Below, piece after piece: positions 60,810 to 64,000 of a stretch of DNA of 64,000 nucleotides. The DNA lies in the NCBI RefSeq assembly GCF_030719215.1, contig NZ_CP120983.1, forward strand, positions 6,758,001 to 6,822,000, in the 5' to 3' direction. Under the pieces are notes generated by a model that was not told where the DNA came from, did no database searches, and saw only the letters and a program-made list of their open reading frames with translations. A program made the position numbers and the translations under genes. Numbering within the stretch: the first letter of the stretch is position 1; each line of letters begins with the position of its first letter. The stretch is from Streptomyces sp. Alt3. GTDB lineage: Bacteria > Actinomycetota > Actinomycetes > Streptomycetales > Streptomycetaceae.

Positions 60810-62023
60810 GAGTCCCATCCGGTGATCGGGGCCTGCTGTGCGGCATAGGTGGTGAGGGCGAGCGCGGTGCCGGCGTCGCCGTTGATCAGCCCGGTCGTGG
60901 GGTGGCTGCCCGGTTGGGCTCGTGCGACGAGGGTGTCGCCGAGGCGCTTCGTGAGGGTCTGAAGTCGGTGGTCGAGGGCGTCGGCGGCGGCGCGGGTGGC
61001 GGTCTGGTAGATGCCTGCCCAGCCGTGGCACAGACCCGAGTCGGTGACGTGGGCGAGCTGTTCGGGGTCGGTCAGGGTGCGGTACAGGGCGTCCTCGTAG
61101 AACGCCCGGAGGTCGGGGGCGCGCAGGGCGAGTCCGGCGAGTTGCCCGGCCCGTGCGATGCCCGTGGTTCCGTAGCACCAGCTCGGCCGGGCGGGGGCGT
61201 CATGGTGAGGGCGTCCGCGGTCGAAGTCACGGCGCGAGATGTGCTCGGGCCACCAGGGACCGGAGGGACTGAGCTGGCACCAGACGTCAAGGTGCTCGCA
61301 GATGGCCCACATGGCCTCCCGGTGGCCGTCGACGGTGATGCCGCGACGCATTGCCTGGGCCAGGAGAAGGAGTGGGCCGGTGATTCCGTGGGCGGCACCG
61401 AAGTTGGCGTGGCCGCCCGGGAAGTGGGGGGAGTCGCCGCGTGCCGGGTCGTGGCGGACCCACCAGCCGGGCAGCCCACGACCGGCAGGGGCGAGCGGGC
61501 GGGTCAGGGCGACGAGGTATCGCAGGACGCGTTCCAGGGCGATCCCCCCGGGGTCTGCGCGCAGTAGGTAGGCACCGATGCCGGTCAGGCCGTAGAAGAG
61601 GTCGTACTCGGCGAAGGTGGGCAGGTCGCCGTTGCGGATGCGGGTGAGCGCGGCATCGACGCGGCGGTGGGTGAGAGCAGTGATGTGCTGGTGGAGCGTT
61701 CTGCGCGCAGGGTTGTACAGGTGTTGAAAGGGCGGCGGAACGGTGGTGAGGACGAAGCCGATGGCGGGGGCGCCGAGGAACAGGCCGGTGGTGTCGGCCG
61801 CGCTGATGTGTCCCGTGGCTGCGGCGGTGATCCACCGGTGGGCGGAGCGCCAGGAACCGCCGTGACGGCCGGCCATCTCGATGTGCAGCAGGCTGACTCC
61901 GGCGGCGCCGTCGGCGAGGGACTGCACCGCCCAGGGCTCGTCCGGGGGCGCAGGAGCCGGTTCTGCGAGTTGGACGGTGTACTGCTCCAGGAATGCCGAG
62001 GGGCTGGCGGTCGGCGCGGTCAT
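60791..62023 (-). CDS. lanC: LanC-like lanthionine cyclase
   Basis: The 410-residue protein folds as an alpha/alpha barrel. Motifs in order are FYGLTGIGAYLL (about 145-156), GHANFGAAHGITGPLLLLAQ, the zinc ligand Cys in RPSWCYGTTGIARAGQLAGL, Cys-His in GLCHGWAGIYQTATRA, and GLINGDAGTALAL near the end. LanC enzymes add cysteine thiols to dehydrated Ser/Thr to make (methyl)lanthionine rings, so the pathway product is a lanthipeptide rather than a pure thiopeptide. It is coupled to LanB by an ATGA overlap. Confidence 0.92.
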   Translation of the reverse strand: MTAPTASPSAFLEQYTVQLAEPAPAPPDEPWAVQSLADGAAGVSLLHIEMAGRHGGSWRSAHRWITAAATGHISAADTTGLFLGAPAIGFVLTTVPPPFQHLYNPARRTLHQHITALTHRRVDAALTRIRNGDLPTFAEYDLFYGLTGIGAYLLRADPGGIALERVLRYLVALTRPLAPAGRGLPGWWVRHDPARGDSPHFPGGHANFGAAHGITGPLLLLAQAMRRGITVDGHREAMWAICEHLDVWCQLSPSGPWWPEHISRRDFDRGRPHHDAPARPSWCYGTTGIARAGQLAGLALRAPDLRAFYEDALYRTLTDPEQLAHVTDSGLCHGWAGIYQTATRAAADALDHRLQTLTKRLGDTLVARAQPGSHPTTGLINGDAGTALALTTYAAQQAPITGWDSCLLIN

Positions 62024-64000
62024 CGGGCTGCCATCCGGTGCTGAAGGGCCACGGTTCGTACGAGCCGGATCGTGACCTCCTCGGTGCGCGGGTCGACGCC
62101 CAGTGCCCGGACGTGGTGCTGGTGCAGTAGCGAGCGGGTGACGTCGAGCGGATCACGCTGGCCGGTCAAGGTGCGCCGGTAGGTGTCCACGGCGGCGGCG
62201 CGGTCCCGCCACGCTTCGGCGACCTGGGAGCCGCCGGGAAGTGCGGTGAGCGCGGAAGTGCCGGACGGTGCGGCGAGCTCGAGCACCTGGCTCCGCAGGG
62301 CTCGGTTCAGTGGCCCTTTGCTCTGGGGGAGGTTGCGCACCAACCACTCCTCAACTGCGGCGGTGTTCTGCGCCAGGGGGATGACGAGGCGCAGAGCACT
62401 GGCCGCGGCGAGGGCCTGCGGGCCGAACGTGTCGCTGTGCTCGGTGAGCTGGATCTGCGCAAGGGCGGCGGCGGAGTCCGTCGCGAACACCTGGTGCGCG
62501 GCGTCCATGGCCGCCTCGCCGCCGAAGCGCCCGGTCTGCGGCTGGTAGGGAGCCAGGGTGAGGCCGGACGCCAGACCGAGCCCGTGCAGGTTGTCCGCCC
62601 AGGTACGGATGTGCTGGGCGGCGGTGCCGTACGCGTCCGGCGGCAGGTGCAGCGTGAGGTCCAGGTGTTGGTCCGCGTCCGGCCGGGCCATCTCCCGGTG
62701 CCGGGTGAACCACCAGGTCGGCGGCTGCTCGCCGAACGTGGAGAGAAGGCTGGGCAGGTGGCGGCTCAGGATCTCGTCGTAGCGGCGTGGGTGGGCGTGG
62801 AGCTGAGCGTGGAGTACGTTGCTGGCGCCCGGGAGGTGTCGCTCGGGGTGAGACGAGGTGGTGAGCTGGGGGCGGGGTATATCGGTCGTGTCGGAGGTCT
62901 GGCCCAGGGAGAGCCAGATTTCGTGCGCACGCCCGATCCAGCCGTGGGAGTCGCCGTCCGGGACCTCGCGCAGCTCCAGACGTCGGGTGCTGTCGAGGTG
63001 CGCGCGCAGGACCCGGCGGTGGACCGGATGGGACAGGTCGAGGGGCAGGCGCTGGTCGTACTCGATCATGGCCGCCTTCATGGGCCCCCGTAGGCGGTTT
63101 CGCCAGGTGTCGAAGGCGTGCTCCCACTCCTGGGTCGTGGCTTTGCGGCCGGGCAGGTCGTCGGCCATGAGTAACCAACGGGCCTGGGCGAGGATGGTGC
63201 GGCGGTAGCGCACCCGCGGCAGGTACGGGAGCCGAGAGCCGGCGCCGAAGTTGAACGGCTTGTAGGCGGCGAACCGTCCGTTGGCCACCTCGGCGAGGAA
63301 CCGGGCCAGAGGCGGTGTCTGGGTGCCGCCTTCCAGGGCGTGCAGCACCCGTACGTCGATGCGCCGGCCGGTGGAGAGCTGCACGAGGTAGAAGCTGCGA
63401 GGGTCCGCGGTGACGGCGATGTCGGTGAGATGGATCGTCGTCTCGTCCGCTTCCCGGTGGCCGGACAGCTCGATGACGTGCGGCAGCAATCGCGGAGTAC
63501 GGGTGACGTTCTCGTTGCGGTGCCGGCGCGGCGGGAACACGAGCTGCGCGGTAAGGACGTCCGGCGCCCCGTGGTACGTGGCGGCGAGTGCGTCCTGCTG
63601 GTCGGGCGGCAGGATGTGGGCGAACCGGCCAGCCATGCTGCTGCCGGGGCGAGGCGCCGCGGTGAGGAGGACGTCGAAGGAGCCGCGGGACAGAGCTGTG
63701 GTGCTGGGGGAGTGGATTTCGAAGGCGGTCTCCACCCGGGGCACGAACAGCCGCTCGTCGCTTCCGGTGGCCTTCTCCAGGGCGTCGACTATGTCGTCTG
63801 TGAGTCGGAGTTCGTCGCGGCCGTCCAGGAGGACCTGCTGCATCAGGGCGAGCAGCAGCTCGTCCCGGTCGGTGCGGAGTTTCGGGGCGGCGCCGCGTTC
63901 GGAGCCGAGGTATCCGGCGGGCAGGCCCAGGCCGCTGTCGGCGACCAGGTCCATCACCGGCACCAAGGCGCCGACGCCGTACCGGGCCCGGAACCGGCGG
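62020..64000 (-). CDS. lanB: Lantibiotic dehydratase LanB (glutamylation domain), 5' end beyond the window
   Basis: The visible 660 codons are the C-terminal two-thirds of a LanB-type dehydratase; the frame is open at the right edge. Conserved pieces are FRARYGVGALVPVMDLVADS at the edge (the F-x2-RYG...VP...D motif), FVPRVETAFEIHSPST, TYHGAPDVLTAQLVFPPRRH, VIELSGHREADETTIHLTDI and HALEGGTQTPPLARFLAEVA. LanB uses glutamyl-tRNA to activate Ser/Thr of a precursor peptide. The chain ends without the SpaB_C elimination domain, which is encoded separately two genes on. No precursor gene is visible; it should lie to the right. Confidence 0.9.
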   Translation of the reverse strand, partial: RRFRARYGVGALVPVMDLVADSGLGLPAGYLGSERGAAPKLRTDRDELLLALMQQVLLDGRDELRLTDDIVDALEKATGSDERLFVPRVETAFEIHSPSTTALSRGSFDVLLTAAPRPGSSMAGRFAHILPPDQQDALAATYHGAPDVLTAQLVFPPRRHRNENVTRTPRLLPHVIELSGHREADETTIHLTDIAVTADPRSFYLVQLSTGRRIDVRVLHALEGGTQTPPLARFLAEVANGRFAAYKPFNFGAGSRLPYLPRVRYRRTILAQARWLLMADDLPGRKATTQEWEHAFDTWRNRLRGPMKAAMIEYDQRLPLDLSHPVHRRVLRAHLDSTRRLELREVPDGDSHGWIGRAHEIWLSLGQTSDTTDIPRPQLTTSSHPERHLPGASNVLHAQLHAHPRRYDEILSRHLPSLLSTFGEQPPTWWFTRHREMARPDADQHLDLTLHLPPDAYGTAAQHIRTWADNLHGLGLASGLTLAPYQPQTGRFGGEAAMDAAHQVFATDSAAALAQIQLTEHSDTFGPQALAAASALRLVIPLAQNTAAVEEWLVRNLPQSKGPLNRALRSQVLELAAPSGTSALTALPGGSQVAEAWRDRAAAVDTYRRTLTGQRDPLDVTRSLLHQHHVRALGVDPRTEEVTIRLVRTVALQHRMAAR

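Overview
The window is high-GC actinobacterial DNA with the gene content and order of a Streptomyces chromosome: translationally coupled ATGA/GTGA gene overlaps, many GTG starts, long perfect hairpin terminators, the infC-rpmI-rplT cluster, pheST, a GlnA-like amide synthetase operon and a ProV / ProW-ProX glycine-betaine transporter. I had no database access. Family names rest on motifs I can see and on recalled family patterns.

Core part (1 to about 39,330). A lipid-modification operon (DUF1365, two cyclopropane-fatty-acyl-phospholipid synthases, DUF1295) converges on a YdeP-type molybdopterin oxidoreductase across a perfect 20-bp terminator stem. Next come an SRPBCC protein, a SigK/RskA-type sigma/anti-sigma pair with a convincing autoregulatory promoter, a siderophore-interacting flavoprotein under an iron box, a 5'-3' exonuclease, and an osmoprotectant ABC transporter whose permease is fused to two tandem binding domains. 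After these are an XRE-cupin regulator, an internally deleted metal-receptor gene, a TDT exporter with a divergent LysR gene, and a gamma-glutamylation catabolic cluster (class-I amidotransferase hydrolase, GntR regulator, GlnA4-like synthetase, aldehyde dehydrogenase, SDR). A PLP aldolase/deaminase, a mycosin-like protease pair, a class A beta-lactamase-like protein, SseB, DUF1844, infC-rpmI-rplT, a SpoU methyltransferase, a sensor kinase, pheST, a frameshifted TPR regulator and a Nudix hydrolase complete this part.

Island (about 39,330 to the end). The C-terminal tail of a 3-hydroxybutyryl-CoA dehydrogenase gene is cut off and abuts a tyrosine integrase and an excisionase, which marks one end of an integrated element. 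The other end is not in the window. The cargo is mostly conflict and defence genes: (i) a five-gene type II CBASS operon (CD-NTase, separate E2, ThiF-type E1, JAB peptidase, Cap4-like nuclease-SAVED effector); (ii) a broken TIGR04141-like gene; (iii) a GmrSD-like DUF262/DUF1524 protein fused to an alkyltransferase-like (ATL) DNA-reader domain; (iv) a P-loop GTPase module with two unfamiliar partners; (v) IS5 and IS701-type transposase remnants; (vi) a tightly coupled four-gene operon built around an Hsp70-like ATPase, with a C2H2-finger protein and two coiled-coil proteins, one ending in a RelE/ParE-like domain; (vii) the distal part of a class I lanthipeptide/thiopeptide-type cluster (LanB, LanC, stand-alone SpaB_C protein) running off the right edge. 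The Hsp70 operon and the GTPase module are the best candidates for undescribed systems. The CBASS operon is a known class with an unusual separate E2.
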